Positions 7,436 to 13,889 of a stretch of 13,889 nt of DNA are shown piece by piece (the first letter of the stretch is position 1; each line of letters opens with the position of its first letter). Below the pieces are notes generated by a model that did no database searches, was not told the DNA's origin, and saw nothing but the letters and a program-made list of their open reading frames with translations. Source of the DNA: Muribaculaceae bacterium (GTDB lineage: Bacteria > Bacteroidota > Bacteroidia > Bacteroidales > Muribaculaceae); NCBI GenBank assembly GCA_016287065.1, contig JAEEVB010000039.1, positions 1-13,889 of the forward strand, in the 5' to 3' direction. A program made the translations under genes and the position numbers.

Positions 7436-7945
7436 ATGAAGAAATTTTTTCAATTTGCTCTCGTAGCAGTTGCAGCAGTAGGCCTCGTGGCTTGTAACGG
7501 TAACAAAAACAATGGTTCTGGTTCTCAGCAAGCAAGCACCGAAGCCAGTGCCGATGCCAACAAGACCTACACAGTGAAGTATTCTATTACTGCCAATGCA
7601 GGCGCCAACTGGGAGACCCTGTCGACCGAAGGTGACCAGATTGAGACTCCTTTCCAGGCCGAGATCGATGGCGACAAGGTGATTATCACCATGCCCATGA
7701 AGGTCGTTCTTAAAGGCAACACTATCAAGAGAAGCCTTAAGGAAGGTTCTGCCGACTTCTGCATCGAGAATAGCAGTGAGAAAGGCCGCATCGAGTTCAA
7801 ACTCGCCGACGACAAGGACTATGATGCTGAAATCGCTAAGCTGAAAGCTGGCGACACCATTGAGTTCACCGTCAAGGGCGAAACCACCAAGGATGTTCTC
7901 GACAAGATGAACGGCAACTGGGGTACCTTCGCACTCTCTCTCTAA
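7436..7945 (+). CDS. Small secreted lipoprotein of unknown function
   Basis: I do not recognise the family. The 169-residue product starts MKKFFQFALV and has a lipobox ending LVAC with Cys20 as the lipidation site, followed by a low-complexity linker (NGNKNNGSGSQQASTEAS, about 21-38). The rest is a compact, acidic, apparently beta-rich domain of about 125 residues with no cysteines other than one in DFCIEN. No acidic surface-export signal directly follows Cys20, so a periplasm-facing outer-membrane location is more likely (inference). The open frame extends upstream to 7268, but that part crosses the sdhB terminator and this gene's own promoter, so ATG 7436 is chosen. It forms a single-gene unit with its own promoter and terminator. 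Confidence 0.85.
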   Translation: MKKFFQFALVAVAAVGLVACNGNKNNGSGSQQASTEASADANKTYTVKYSITANAGANWETLSTEGDQIETPFQAEIDGDKVIITMPMKVVLKGNTIKRSLKEGSADFCIENSSEKGRIEFKLADDKDYDAEIAKLKAGDTIEFTVKGETTKDVLDKMNGNWGTFALSL

Positions 7946-8000
7946 AGCACCATGAGTTGCTACCCGAAAGTGTAGTACACTCATTAATTACAAATCAATC

Positions 8001-8033
8001 GCCCGAAGCCATCCAGCTTCGGGCTTTTGTTTC
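8001..8033 (+). terminator. Rho-independent terminator after the lipoprotein gene
   Basis: GCCCGAAGC (8001-8009) pairs perfectly with GCTTCGGGC (8016-8024) around the loop CATCCA, followed by TTTTGTTT. A 9 bp G/C-rich stem plus T-run makes this a confident intrinsic terminator. Confidence 0.88.
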
Positions 8034-8034
8034 T

Positions 8035-8170
8035 CTTGCAATCAAACATTGATTCTCTGTGCTTGCGACTGGTAAGGGGAATAGTGAGTGAAAAAATGTA
8101 ATTATTTGCAGGGGCAAAATGGATAAAATTACAAATGTTAACAAATCAAAAATTTTCTTGCAAACATATA
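8035..8170. other. Intergenic DNA with no recognised feature
   Basis: Between the lipoprotein terminator and the ompP1-type promoter this A/T-rich stretch shows no RNA gene, no convincing operator and no credible ORF. The only short frame (8119-8175, 18 codons) runs into the promoter and is not supported. It belongs to the 316 bp gene-free interval 7946-8261. Confidence 0.5.
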
Positions 8171-8201
8171 TCTGAAGTATGAGAAAAAGGTGTTACATTT
8201 G
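8171..8201 (+). promoter_or_regulatory. Promoter of the FadL-like gene (-7 TACATTTG)
   Basis: TACATTTG at 8194-8201 matches TAnnTTTG; TCTG at 8171-8174, 19 bp upstream, is a weak -33 candidate. The predicted start near 8206 gives a leader of about 55 bases. That leader contains an imperfect direct repeat (TAACTCAAA at 8221 and 8239) of unknown meaning. Confidence 0.62.
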
Positions 8202-8261
8202 CAGTGCAATAAAAGATAACTAACTCAAAAATAATAATTAACTCAAATAATAGTGGACACA

Positions 8262-9563
8262 ATGAAAAAGACTTTAATAGCTTTATCGCTGCTGGTTTCG
8301 CTCATGGCACAGGCCGGCGGATTACTCACCAACACTAACCAACACATCTCTTTCGTGCGCATGATGGCGCGTGGCGCTTCGCACGAGATCGACGCTGTCT
8401 ATACCAACCCTGCCGGTGTGGCATGGATGGACGAGGGATGGACTCTCTCGCTCAACATCCAGAGCGCGTTTCAAACGCGCAACGTCGAGGCATCGTTCCC
8501 TCTGTTCGGCACCGAGCCCAAACTCTACAAGGGCGATGCCGCCGCTCCGGTGCTGCCCTCAATCTATGCCGCCTATCGCAAAGACGCCTGGGCCATTCAG
8601 GGTTTCATTGGCGTGATTGGTGGTGGTGGCAAGTGCTCGTTTGAGCACGGCCTGCCCATGTTCGACAGCCGCGTCATGGCCGGCATCATGGCGCAAACAG
8701 GCGGCACGGTCACACCCGACCAGTACAACATTAACACCGCCGTAAAGGGCCGTCAGTACATCTTTGGCGGACAACTGGGTTTCTCCTATCGCTTCAACGA
8801 CCACTTCTCGGGCCACTTGGGCATGCGCATGAACTACTTTAACGGCAACCAGTGGGGCTACGTCGAGGCCATTCACAAGGCCAACGGAGCTCAGCTCGTC
8901 GATTTGCGACTCGACTGCGACCAGACTGGCTGGGGCATCACACCCATTGTGGGCCTGAACTATCGTTACAAAGGCCTCACGCTGGCTGCGAAATATGAGT
9001 TCAAAACCAATCTCAACATCGAGAACGACACCAAGCAACTCGTCGACCCCACAGGCGCTCTGGCTGCATATGAGCACGGCGTCAACACCCCCAGCGATGT
9101 GCCTGCTATGCTTGCCGTGGCCGCCGGTTATGAGTTCACTCCAAAACTGCGTGCCACACTGGAGTATCACTTCTTTGACGACAAGCACGCCGAAATGGCG
9201 CAAAACAAGCAAAAAGCCCTTAAGCACGGCACCCATGAGTTCCTGGCAGGTGTGGAATTTGACATCAATAAAACTTTCACCGTGAGCGCCGGCGCACAGC
9301 GCACCGACTATGGCTTGAGCGACGACTACCAGAGCAACACCTCCTTCTCTTGCGACAGCTACTCGGTGGGCCTGGGTGGAGCCGTCAACATCACCCCGCA
9401 CCTCAAACTCAACGTGGGCTACTTCTGGACCATGTATAGCGACTACACCAAAAACGTGCCCGCGGCCAACCCCGGCGGATACAACGGCACCACCATGCCC
9501 GGTCAGGACATCTACTCCCGCACCAACAAGGTCTTCGGTATGGGTATCGACTACAAGTTCTAA
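8262..9563 (+). CDS. OmpP1/FadL/TodX family outer-membrane transport protein
   Basis: The family comprises outer-membrane beta-barrels that take up hydrophobic compounds such as long-chain fatty acids or aromatics. The 433-residue product begins MKKTLIALSLLVSLMAQA, a signal peptide with cleavage probably after Ala18. The family signature appears as AVYTNPAGVAWMD (about 44-56), after an N-terminal hatch-like segment. The remainder alternates barrel strands and ends in YKF, with the terminal aromatic residue expected by the BAM machinery. I chose ATG 8262; a GTG nine bases upstream (8253) is in frame but would put a non-typical MDT before the signal peptide. The substrate in Bacteroidales is unknown. 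It is a single-gene unit, convergent with purN. Confidence 0.9.
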   Translation: MKKTLIALSLLVSLMAQAGGLLTNTNQHISFVRMMARGASHEIDAVYTNPAGVAWMDEGWTLSLNIQSAFQTRNVEASFPLFGTEPKLYKGDAAAPVLPSIYAAYRKDAWAIQGFIGVIGGGGKCSFEHGLPMFDSRVMAGIMAQTGGTVTPDQYNINTAVKGRQYIFGGQLGFSYRFNDHFSGHLGMRMNYFNGNQWGYVEAIHKANGAQLVDLRLDCDQTGWGITPIVGLNYRYKGLTLAAKYEFKTNLNIENDTKQLVDPTGALAAYEHGVNTPSDVPAMLAVAAGYEFTPKLRATLEYHFFDDKHAEMAQNKQKALKHGTHEFLAGVEFDINKTFTVSAGAQRTDYGLSDDYQSNTSFSCDSYSVGLGGAVNITPHLKLNVGYFWTMYSDYTKNVPAANPGGYNGTTMPGQDIYSRTNKVFGMGIDYKF

Positions 9564-9569
9564 ACACGG

Positions 9570-9618
9570 TTGAGTGTTTAGAGTTGAGAGTTTAGGGTTG
9601 AGTGTTGAGAGTTGCGAG
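9570..9618. repeat. Tandem 7-mer array, seven units (TTnAGnG type)
   Basis: Seven contiguous heptamers read TTGAGTG, TTTAGAG, TTGAGAG, TTTAGGG, TTGAGTG, TTGAGAG and TTGCGAG, with no phase slip over 49 bases. The array starts 6 bases after the ompP1-type stop codon. Inverted copies of the same unit lie on the other side of purN (10422-10442). Confidence 0.8.
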
Positions 9619-9648
9619 CCTAATCAAAGCCTCATTTGCCTAACAACC
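9618..9648. repeat. Irregular GCCT-led units between two tandem arrays
   Basis: GCCTAATCAAA, GCCTCATTT and GCCTAACAACC follow one another with unit lengths 11, 9 and 11. The repeat is weak, but it fills the space between the 7-mer and 8-mer arrays exactly. Confidence 0.35.
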
Positions 9649-9696
9649 TCGATTATTCGACTATTCGATTGCTCGATTGCTCGAGAATTCGATACT
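9649..9696. repeat. Tandem 8-mer array, six units (TCGAnnnn)
   Basis: Six contiguous octamers each begin with TCGA: TCGATTAT, TCGACTAT, TCGATTGC, TCGATTGC, TCGAGAAT and TCGATACT. A decayed seventh unit (TCAAGAGA) follows. Every unit keeps the palindromic TCGA core while the other four bases drift. Confidence 0.75.
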
Positions 9697-9713
9697 TCAA
9701 GAGAATAACTCAC

Positions 9714-9752
9714 ACGAGAGGGCAGCACCACGCCGCCCCCTCGTTATTTTTA
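9714..9752 (+). terminator. Probable terminator between the FadL-like gene and purN
   Basis: ACGAG and GGGC (9714-9718, 9720-9723) pair with GCCC and CTCGT (9735-9738, 9740-9744), with one A/C mismatch, and TATTTTTA follows. The T-rich tail is on the plus strand, so it mainly serves the FadL-like gene. Minus-strand termination of purN here is less clear. Confidence 0.6.
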
Positions 9753-9767
9753 TGGGATAAGTGATGC

Positions 9768-10337
9768 TTACAGGGTGGTGAGGAAGTTGTCAACGGCGGG
9801 GGCGAAGTACTGGTACTCGAGCTGATGGACGCGGGCGGCGAGGGTGTCGGGGGTGTCGTCGGGCATCACGGGGCAGCGGTGCTGCTCCAGGATGGCGCCG
9901 CCATCTACTTGTTCGTTCACCAGATGAATGGTGATGCCGCTCTCCTTGTCACCGTCACGCAGCACTGCCTCGTGCACATGGTGGCCCCACATGCCTTTGC
10001 CGCCGTGCTTGGGCAGCAGCGCGGGGTGAATGTTGATGATGCGGTCGGGGAACGCCTTCAACAGCGGTTCGCCTATGATGGCGAGGAAGCCCGCCAGCAC
10101 AATCACATCGACGCCCTTTTCGGTCAGGTAACGGGCCAGTTCGGTCTGGTCTTTCCAGGTGTTACGGCCCCACACTTCCACCTCCACACCCAGTGGTTTC
10201 AGGCGCTCAATGGCGGGAGCCTTAGCTGTGTTGGAGATGACCGTAGCGACCTCAACGGTGTCGCTTTGTGCAAAATGTTTGATGAGCCGTTCGGCATTGG
10301 TGCCGGTACCCGACAGGAAGATGGCGATGCGTTTCAT
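9768..10337 (-). CDS. purN: Phosphoribosylglycinamide formyltransferase (GAR transformylase 1)
   Basis: PurN transfers the formyl group of 10-formyltetrahydrofolate to GAR, the third step of de novo purine synthesis, in the cytoplasm. The 189-residue product has the usual family length. The phosphate-binding loop is FLSGTGTNAE (7-16). Catalytic residues are visible as Asn102 and His104 in INIHPALLPKHGGKGMWG and Asp145 in NEQVDGGAI; these correspond to Asn106, His108 and Asp144 of the E. coli enzyme. No other pur gene is nearby. No clear TAnnTTTG promoter was found in the 124 bp upstream, so it may depend partly on transcription from the ABC exporter gene (inference). Confidence 0.95.
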   Translation of the reverse strand: MKRIAIFLSGTGTNAERLIKHFAQSDTVEVATVISNTAKAPAIERLKPLGVEVEVWGRNTWKDQTELARYLTEKGVDVIVLAGFLAIIGEPLLKAFPDRIINIHPALLPKHGGKGMWGHHVHEAVLRDGDKESGITIHLVNEQVDGGAILEQHRCPVMPDDTPDTLAARVHQLEYQYFAPAVDNFLTTL

Positions 10338-10421
10338 GTGCTGTGCTATTATAATGGTTTTAAGTTTATTATATTGTTTACTTGCTCATTGAGTATAGTT
10401 TAGATCGTGTGGCCCCCCAAT

Positions 10422-10442
10422 CTCTAAACCCTCAACTCTAAA
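10422..10442. repeat. Inverted 7-mer repeat copy upstream of purN
   Basis: On the minus strand three contiguous heptamers read TTTAGAG, TTGAGGG and TTTAGAG (10442 down to 10422). With one further base they match 20 of 22 positions of 9576-9597, in opposite orientation, so purN is bracketed by inverted copies. A small palindrome GTTGC-GAA-GCAAC (10445-10457) lies directly beside it. Confidence 0.7.
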
Positions 10443-10461
10443 CAGTTGCGAAGCAACATCC

Positions 10462-12291
10462 TCAGAACTTTTGCATATCCACGAGGTGCTTGTAGGCGCC
10501 ACCCTGGGCGATAAGCTCGTCGTGCGAGCCTTGCTCCACGATACGGCCGTCTTGCACCACGCAAATCAGGTCGGCATTCTTGATGGTGCTCAGGCGGTGG
10601 GCAATGACCAGTGTGGTGCGGTTGCGCATGAGGTTGTCGAGCGCCTGCTGCACCAGATGTTCGCTCTCGGTGTCAAGTGCCGATGTGGCCTCGTCGAGGA
10701 TGAGGATAGGCGGATTCTTGAGAATGGCGCGTGCAATGCTGATGCGCTGCCGCTGACCGCCTGACAGGTTGCCACCGCGGTCGCCTATGTTGGTGTCGAA
10801 CTGCTGTTCGCTGGCCATGATAAAGTCGTAGGCATTGGCAATCTTGGCGGCCTCGACCACCTCCTCGTGCGTGGCGTTTTCCACGCCAAAGGTGATATTG
10901 TTATAGAAACTGTCGTTGAACAGAATAGCCTCCTGGTTCACATTGCCCATGAGGGCGCGCAGGTCGTGCTTGGTCACCTGACGGATGTCGATGCCGTCGA
11001 TGCTGATGCTGCCCTCGTCAACATCATAGAAGCGTGGCAGCAGGTCGGCCAGCGTGGTCTTGCCCGAACCGCTCTGCCCCACCAGCGCCACCGTCTTGCC
11101 TTGCGGAATGGTGAGTGTCACATCGTTGATCACCATCTTCTCGCCATAGCCAAAGCGCACATTCTGGTAAGTGATGCCTTGCTTGATGCCCGTGAGCGGT
11201 GTGGGATTCTCGGGGTCTTTGAGGTGATTCTCAGCCATGAGAATCTTGTCGATGCGCTGCATCGAGGCCAGACCTTTCTGCACCGAGTAGCTCGCCCTCG
11301 AGAACTCCTTGGCAGGATTGATGATGTTGTAGAAAATCACCATATAATATATAAAGGAGGGCGCAGTAATCGACGCCTTGCCGCTCAGGATGAGCGTGCC
11401 GCCAAACCACAGCACAATGGCGATGGTGGCAGTGCCAAGAAACTCGCTCATGGGGTGCGCCAACTCGTAGCGGCGCTGCATGCGGCGCGTGATGTTGCGG
11501 TATTTCTCGTTCTCTTGCGAGAAGCGGCGCTTCACCTTGTCCTCGGCATTGAAGGCCTTGATGATGCGCAGTCCGCCTATGGTCTCCTCGATGTTGCTCA
11601 GCAGGGTTCCCCACTGGTTCTGCACATCGAGCGACACGCGTTTCAGGCGCTTGCCCACGGTGCCCATGATGAGTCCGGCAATGGGCAGCAGCACAAGCAC
11701 AAACAGGGTGAGCTGCCAGCTCACAATCACCATCATTGTGAGACACACGATAATCATGATGGGATTCTTAAACATCATGTCGAGCGACGACATGATGCTG
11801 TTCTCCACCTCGGTCACATCGCCGCTCATGCGCGCCATCACATCGCCCTTGCGCTCGTTGCTGAAAAAGCCGATGGGCAGCCCCACAATCCGATTGTAAA
11901 TCTGGTTGCGTATGTCGCGCACCACGCCGGTGCGAATGGCAATCATATTGTAGGCGGCCAGATAGGCGCTGCCCGTCTTCAGGGCGGTCATCACCACCAG
12001 TGCACCGGCTATCACAGCGAGCGCCGTAGAGTTGCCATAACGCTCAATGATGCATTGCACGGTGTAGTAGAAGTCGTTGACCACCACATCCTTGATGGAA
12101 CCGGCCCCTAGGGGCATGAACTCGTAGTGCGCCTGGTTGATGCCGAAGAGCATCTCCAGGATGGGGATGATGAGTGCAAACGAGAACAGCGTGAGAAAAG
12201 CCGCCAGAATGTTGAACAGCACGTTCAGCACCAGGTGCTTCTTGTAGGGCGGCACAAATCGCCGTAATATCGAGAAAAATCCTTTGAACAT
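10462..12291 (-). CDS. MsbA-like ABC exporter, fused transmembrane and ATPase domains
   Basis: This is a half-transporter expected to work as a homodimer in the inner membrane, exporting lipids, lipid A precursors or drugs; the substrate cannot be read from sequence. In the 609-residue product a six-helix transmembrane domain covers about 15-340. The ATPase domain follows with Walker A GQSGSGKTT (405-413), Q-loop Gln453, signature LSGGQ (509-513), Walker B ILILDE (529-534) and H-loop His565 (IAHRLS). Every catalytic motif is intact. I start at ATG 12291 (MFKGFF): an ATG at 12318 is in frame, but it lies at the promoter -7 element, upstream of the predicted transcript start. MsbA itself is plausible but unproven, so no symbol is given. 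Confidence 0.93.
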   Translation of the reverse strand: MFKGFFSILRRFVPPYKKHLVLNVLFNILAAFLTLFSFALIIPILEMLFGINQAHYEFMPLGAGSIKDVVVNDFYYTVQCIIERYGNSTALAVIAGALVVMTALKTGSAYLAAYNMIAIRTGVVRDIRNQIYNRIVGLPIGFFSNERKGDVMARMSGDVTEVENSIMSSLDMMFKNPIMIIVCLTMMVIVSWQLTLFVLVLLPIAGLIMGTVGKRLKRVSLDVQNQWGTLLSNIEETIGGLRIIKAFNAEDKVKRRFSQENEKYRNITRRMQRRYELAHPMSEFLGTATIAIVLWFGGTLILSGKASITAPSFIYYMVIFYNIINPAKEFSRASYSVQKGLASMQRIDKILMAENHLKDPENPTPLTGIKQGITYQNVRFGYGEKMVINDVTLTIPQGKTVALVGQSGSGKTTLADLLPRFYDVDEGSISIDGIDIRQVTKHDLRALMGNVNQEAILFNDSFYNNITFGVENATHEEVVEAAKIANAYDFIMASEQQFDTNIGDRGGNLSGGQRQRISIARAILKNPPILILDEATSALDTESEHLVQQALDNLMRNRTTLVIAHRLSTIKNADLICVVQDGRIVEQGSHDELIAQGGAYKHLVDMQKF

Positions 12292-12315
12292 GGTCACATA
12301 TCGTATAACGAATCG

Positions 12316-12346
12316 CAAAGATAGCGATTTCCTCCCACATTCACAA
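12316..12346 (-). promoter_or_regulatory. Promoter of the ABC exporter gene (-33 TTG, 20 bp, -7 TATCTTTG)
   Basis: On the minus strand TATCTTTG (12323-12316) matches the -7 consensus and TTG (12346-12344) lies 20 bp upstream. Transcription should begin near 12311, about 20 bases before ATG 12291. This decides the start codon of the ABC exporter. Confidence 0.7.
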
Positions 12347-12378
12347 CCCCCAGCAAGCAGGCCTCTCTCTTAGTTATG

Positions 12379-12416
12379 AAAAAACATTGCCGATACCCTT
12401 GAGGCACCGGCAACGT
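12379..12416 (-). terminator. Rho-independent terminator of the dockerin-protein gene
   Basis: In minus-strand sense ACGTTGCCGGTGCC (12416-12403) pairs with GGTATCGGCAATGT (12397-12384) around a 5-base loop, a 14 bp stem with three G-U pairs. The final T merges into a run of six T residues (12384-12379). It lies 32 bases after the stop codon. Confidence 0.87.
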
Positions 12417-12447
12417 GTTGATGAGAGTTAAATTCAATTTTCCAGTG

Positions 12448-13889
12448 TTATTGAATAACGCCGAGAATGATGTTGACGAGTGCAGTGACGTCGGTGACGT
12501 TGACCTTACCGTCGCCGTTCAAATCGGCACGAGTCAGGTCTTTGGGGACCACGCCGAGAATCATGTTGACGAGTGTGGTGACGTCGGTAACGTTCACCTT
12601 GCCATCGCCGTTCACGTCGCCTCTGATGGCGGGAGCGTCCTTGACGAGCGTGATGCTGAAGTCGTGCAGCAGCAGCCATCCATAACTTGCGGGTGTGGTG
12701 CAGTGGAAGCCGAAGTAGTAAACACCCTCCTCGTCGCACTCGATTTCATTGTTGGTGTAGGTTTCGCTCACGGGTGTGTTGAGCACGATGTGGTCGAAAA
12801 TCTTGGCGTAGTCATTCACATTCAGTCCTTGCCCATAGGCCACGTCCATATAATCTACATTGTTGGCCACAGCGGTGTTGGCATTGAACTCGATGCTGTA
12901 GATGGCGCCCTTCTTCAGGTGTATGGGCGGCGAGATGAGCCAGTCGTCGGCATCGGCAGTGGCGCTGGGGTAGTAGTAGGCGCGGGTGTCGCCGCCGAAC
13001 GATTTCTCCCACTTCCACGAGTTGCCGTCGTGGTTGTTGTCGAGCACGGTGAGCAGGTCGAAGCTCTCGGCCGTGTTGAATCCCTGAACATAGGGGACTT
13101 CGAGCGCGGGACCAATGACGGCGTTGTTAGAAACGCCCGGTTCGCTGGCCATGCCCTGGTTGATGGCCACCACCTGATAGCTGTAGGGAGCAAGTTCTTG
13201 CGGGTCGAGCGGTTGCTCGAATGTGGTCTCGGTGATGCCCTCGGCTGCCAGGGTGTGGCCGGGCATGAGGTAGATGTTGTAGGTGAGCTGTTCGGGGTCG
13301 ATTTCCTGCTCGTGCACACCAGTTGTGGGAGCAGTCCAAGTCACAGTAGCCGTCTTGCTGCCGTAGTTGTAGTCAAATGCCACATCGGCGGGAGCCACCG
13401 GAGTCTCGGGGCCCACATAGAGGCTGGCTTTGGCCTCGGGGCTTTCGCCGGCCTCGTTGGAAACGATGACCACGAACTCGGTGTCGCCGGCGGGCACGGT
13501 AACCTGGGCCTGGGCCTCGGCTCCGGCCTCAACGGTGCCTTGTGCCACCACGTTGCCGTTGGCGGTCACGGTGTAGTCGAGGGTGCCAGTGAGGGGTTCG
13601 CCTGTGTAGGTGGTAGTGGGAGCCGTGAAGCTCACAGTGCCTGTGGTCGACGCGCCCTCGAAGTTCAGCTGCAGGTTGGTCACAGCAGCAGGCGCCTCAT
13701 CATCGGCTTGAGCATCAGGTATAAAGAGGTTCACCAGATAGGCATTGTCGGGCAACTGCATGATTTGCGTAGCGCTCACCGAGCCCACAGTGGGGTCGAT
13801 TTCATAGAGGTAGCTCTTCATGTCGTTGAGCACCACGCTCAAGTAGAAGTGCCCCGTCTTCTTGTCGAATGCCTTGGAGCTGGGGTAGG
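12448..13889 (-). CDS. Secreted modular protein with FN3-like, choice-of-anchor-J-like and C-terminal dockerin-type domains (partial)
   Basis: The frame is open to the right edge, so only the last 479 residues are seen (first full codon at 13887); the N-terminus and any enzymatic domain are outside. Numbering from that codon, two fibronectin-III-like domains cover about 65-159 and 164-258. A jelly-roll, choice-of-anchor-J-like domain covers 264-414 (DDWLISPPIHLKKG near 314-327, a typical signature). Two dockerin/EF-hand repeats end the protein: DVNGDGKVNVTD and DLNGDGKVNVTD, each followed by a hydrophobic helix (LVNMILGV, LVNIILGV), with a period of 31 residues. The protein is presumably extracellular or surface-bound; no lysine-rich type IX secretion C-terminal signal is seen. 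The catalytic role, if any, is unknown. Confidence 0.85.
   Translation of the reverse strand, partial: YPSSKAFDKKTGHFYLSVVLNDMKSYLYEIDPTVGSVSATQIMQLPDNAYLVNLFIPDAQADDEAPAAVTNLQLNFEGASTTGTVSFTAPTTTYTGEPLTGTLDYTVTANGNVVAQGTVEAGAEAQAQVTVPAGDTEFVVIVSNEAGESPEAKASLYVGPETPVAPADVAFDYNYGSKTATVTWTAPTTGVHEQEIDPEQLTYNIYLMPGHTLAAEGITETTFEQPLDPQELAPYSYQVVAINQGMASEPGVSNNAVIGPALEVPYVQGFNTAESFDLLTVLDNNHDGNSWKWEKSFGGDTRAYYYPSATADADDWLISPPIHLKKGAIYSIEFNANTAVANNVDYMDVAYGQGLNVNDYAKIFDHIVLNTPVSETYTNNEIECDEEGVYYFGFHCTTPASYGWLLLHDFSITLVKDAPAIRGDVNGDGKVNVTDVTTLVNMILGVVPKDLTRADLNGDGKVNVTDVTALVNIILGVIQ
12451..12624 (-). repeat. Dockerin-type tandem duplication, 93 bp period
   Basis: Two copies starting at 12458 and 12551 (plus-strand reading) can be aligned over about 67 bases with about nine differences. 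They encode the two Ca-binding DxNxDGxxxxxD loops (Asp codons at 12618-12616 and 12525-12523). The high DNA identity indicates a fairly recent, or homogenised, internal duplication. Confidence 0.75.

Noticed and set aside
8119..8175. Small plus-strand ORF of 18 codons between the lipoprotein and the FadL-like gene.
   Set aside because: It is very short, A/T-rich and ends within the predicted -33 region of the next promoter; nothing supports translation.
8559..9401. A 280-codon minus-strand frame opposite the FadL-like gene.
   Set aside because: It has no signal, motif or promoter and is explained by codon bias of the plus-strand gene.
9649..9696. The 8-mer array considered as a CRISPR array or attachment site.
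   Set aside because: Units are contiguous 8-mers without spacers, no cas, integrase or transposase gene is nearby, and no target-site duplication is evident.
10867..12111. A 414-codon plus-strand frame opposite the ABC exporter.
   Set aside because: The product is His-rich, contains no motifs, and lies wholly within a gene whose ATPase motifs are all intact on the other strand. It is a shadow frame.

Overview
The window looks like an ordinary chromosomal segment of an anaerobic Bacteroidales bacterium, probably of the Prevotellaceae or Muribaculaceae. The reasons are the Bacteroidota-type promoters (TAnnTTTG at -7, in the best cases preceded by TTTG or TTG at a 20 bp spacing), the general lack of Shine-Dalgarno sequences, a single-subunit-anchor fumarate reductase operon of the Bacteroides type, and a secreted protein ending in a dockerin-like EF-hand pair. 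The family-level assignment is inferred. No tRNA, rRNA, CRISPR array, transposase or phage gene was seen, and no new multi-gene system was found; the less ordinary material is in the intergenic DNA.

Layout: positions 1-2583 lie on the minus strand and hold, in transcription order, surE (nucleotidase), gltX (glutamyl-tRNA synthetase) and the first 38 codons of an unidentified secreted protein whose start codon overlaps the gltX stop. surE has its own promoter, divergent from that of nagB (glucosamine-6-phosphate deaminase), and gltX has another. nagB is followed by a hairpin and a short 9-bp-period repeat. Next comes the sdhCAB (frdCAB) operon at 3787-7261 with a consensus promoter and a strong terminator. 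It encodes the menaquinol:fumarate reductase/succinate dehydrogenase complex: a di-heme membrane anchor, a flavoprotein and an iron-sulfur protein. In fermenting Bacteroidales this complex normally makes succinate.

Downstream are two single-gene envelope units, each with its own promoter and terminator: a small unrecognised lipoprotein (7436-7945) and an OmpP1/FadL-type outer-membrane transporter (8262-9563). The intergenic stretch after the transporter is a mosaic of short tandem arrays: seven 7-mers, irregular GCCT units, then six 8-mers.

The right part is on the minus strand: the C-terminal part of a large secreted modular protein (two FN3-like domains, a choice-of-anchor-J-like domain, two dockerin repeats) with a strong terminator, an MsbA-like ABC exporter, and purN (phosphoribosylglycinamide formyltransferase). 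purN is bracketed by inverted copies of the 7-mer repeat. Genes for nucleotide, amino-sugar and translation functions sit beside cell-envelope genes with no evident common pathway; only sdhCAB is a clear functional operon.
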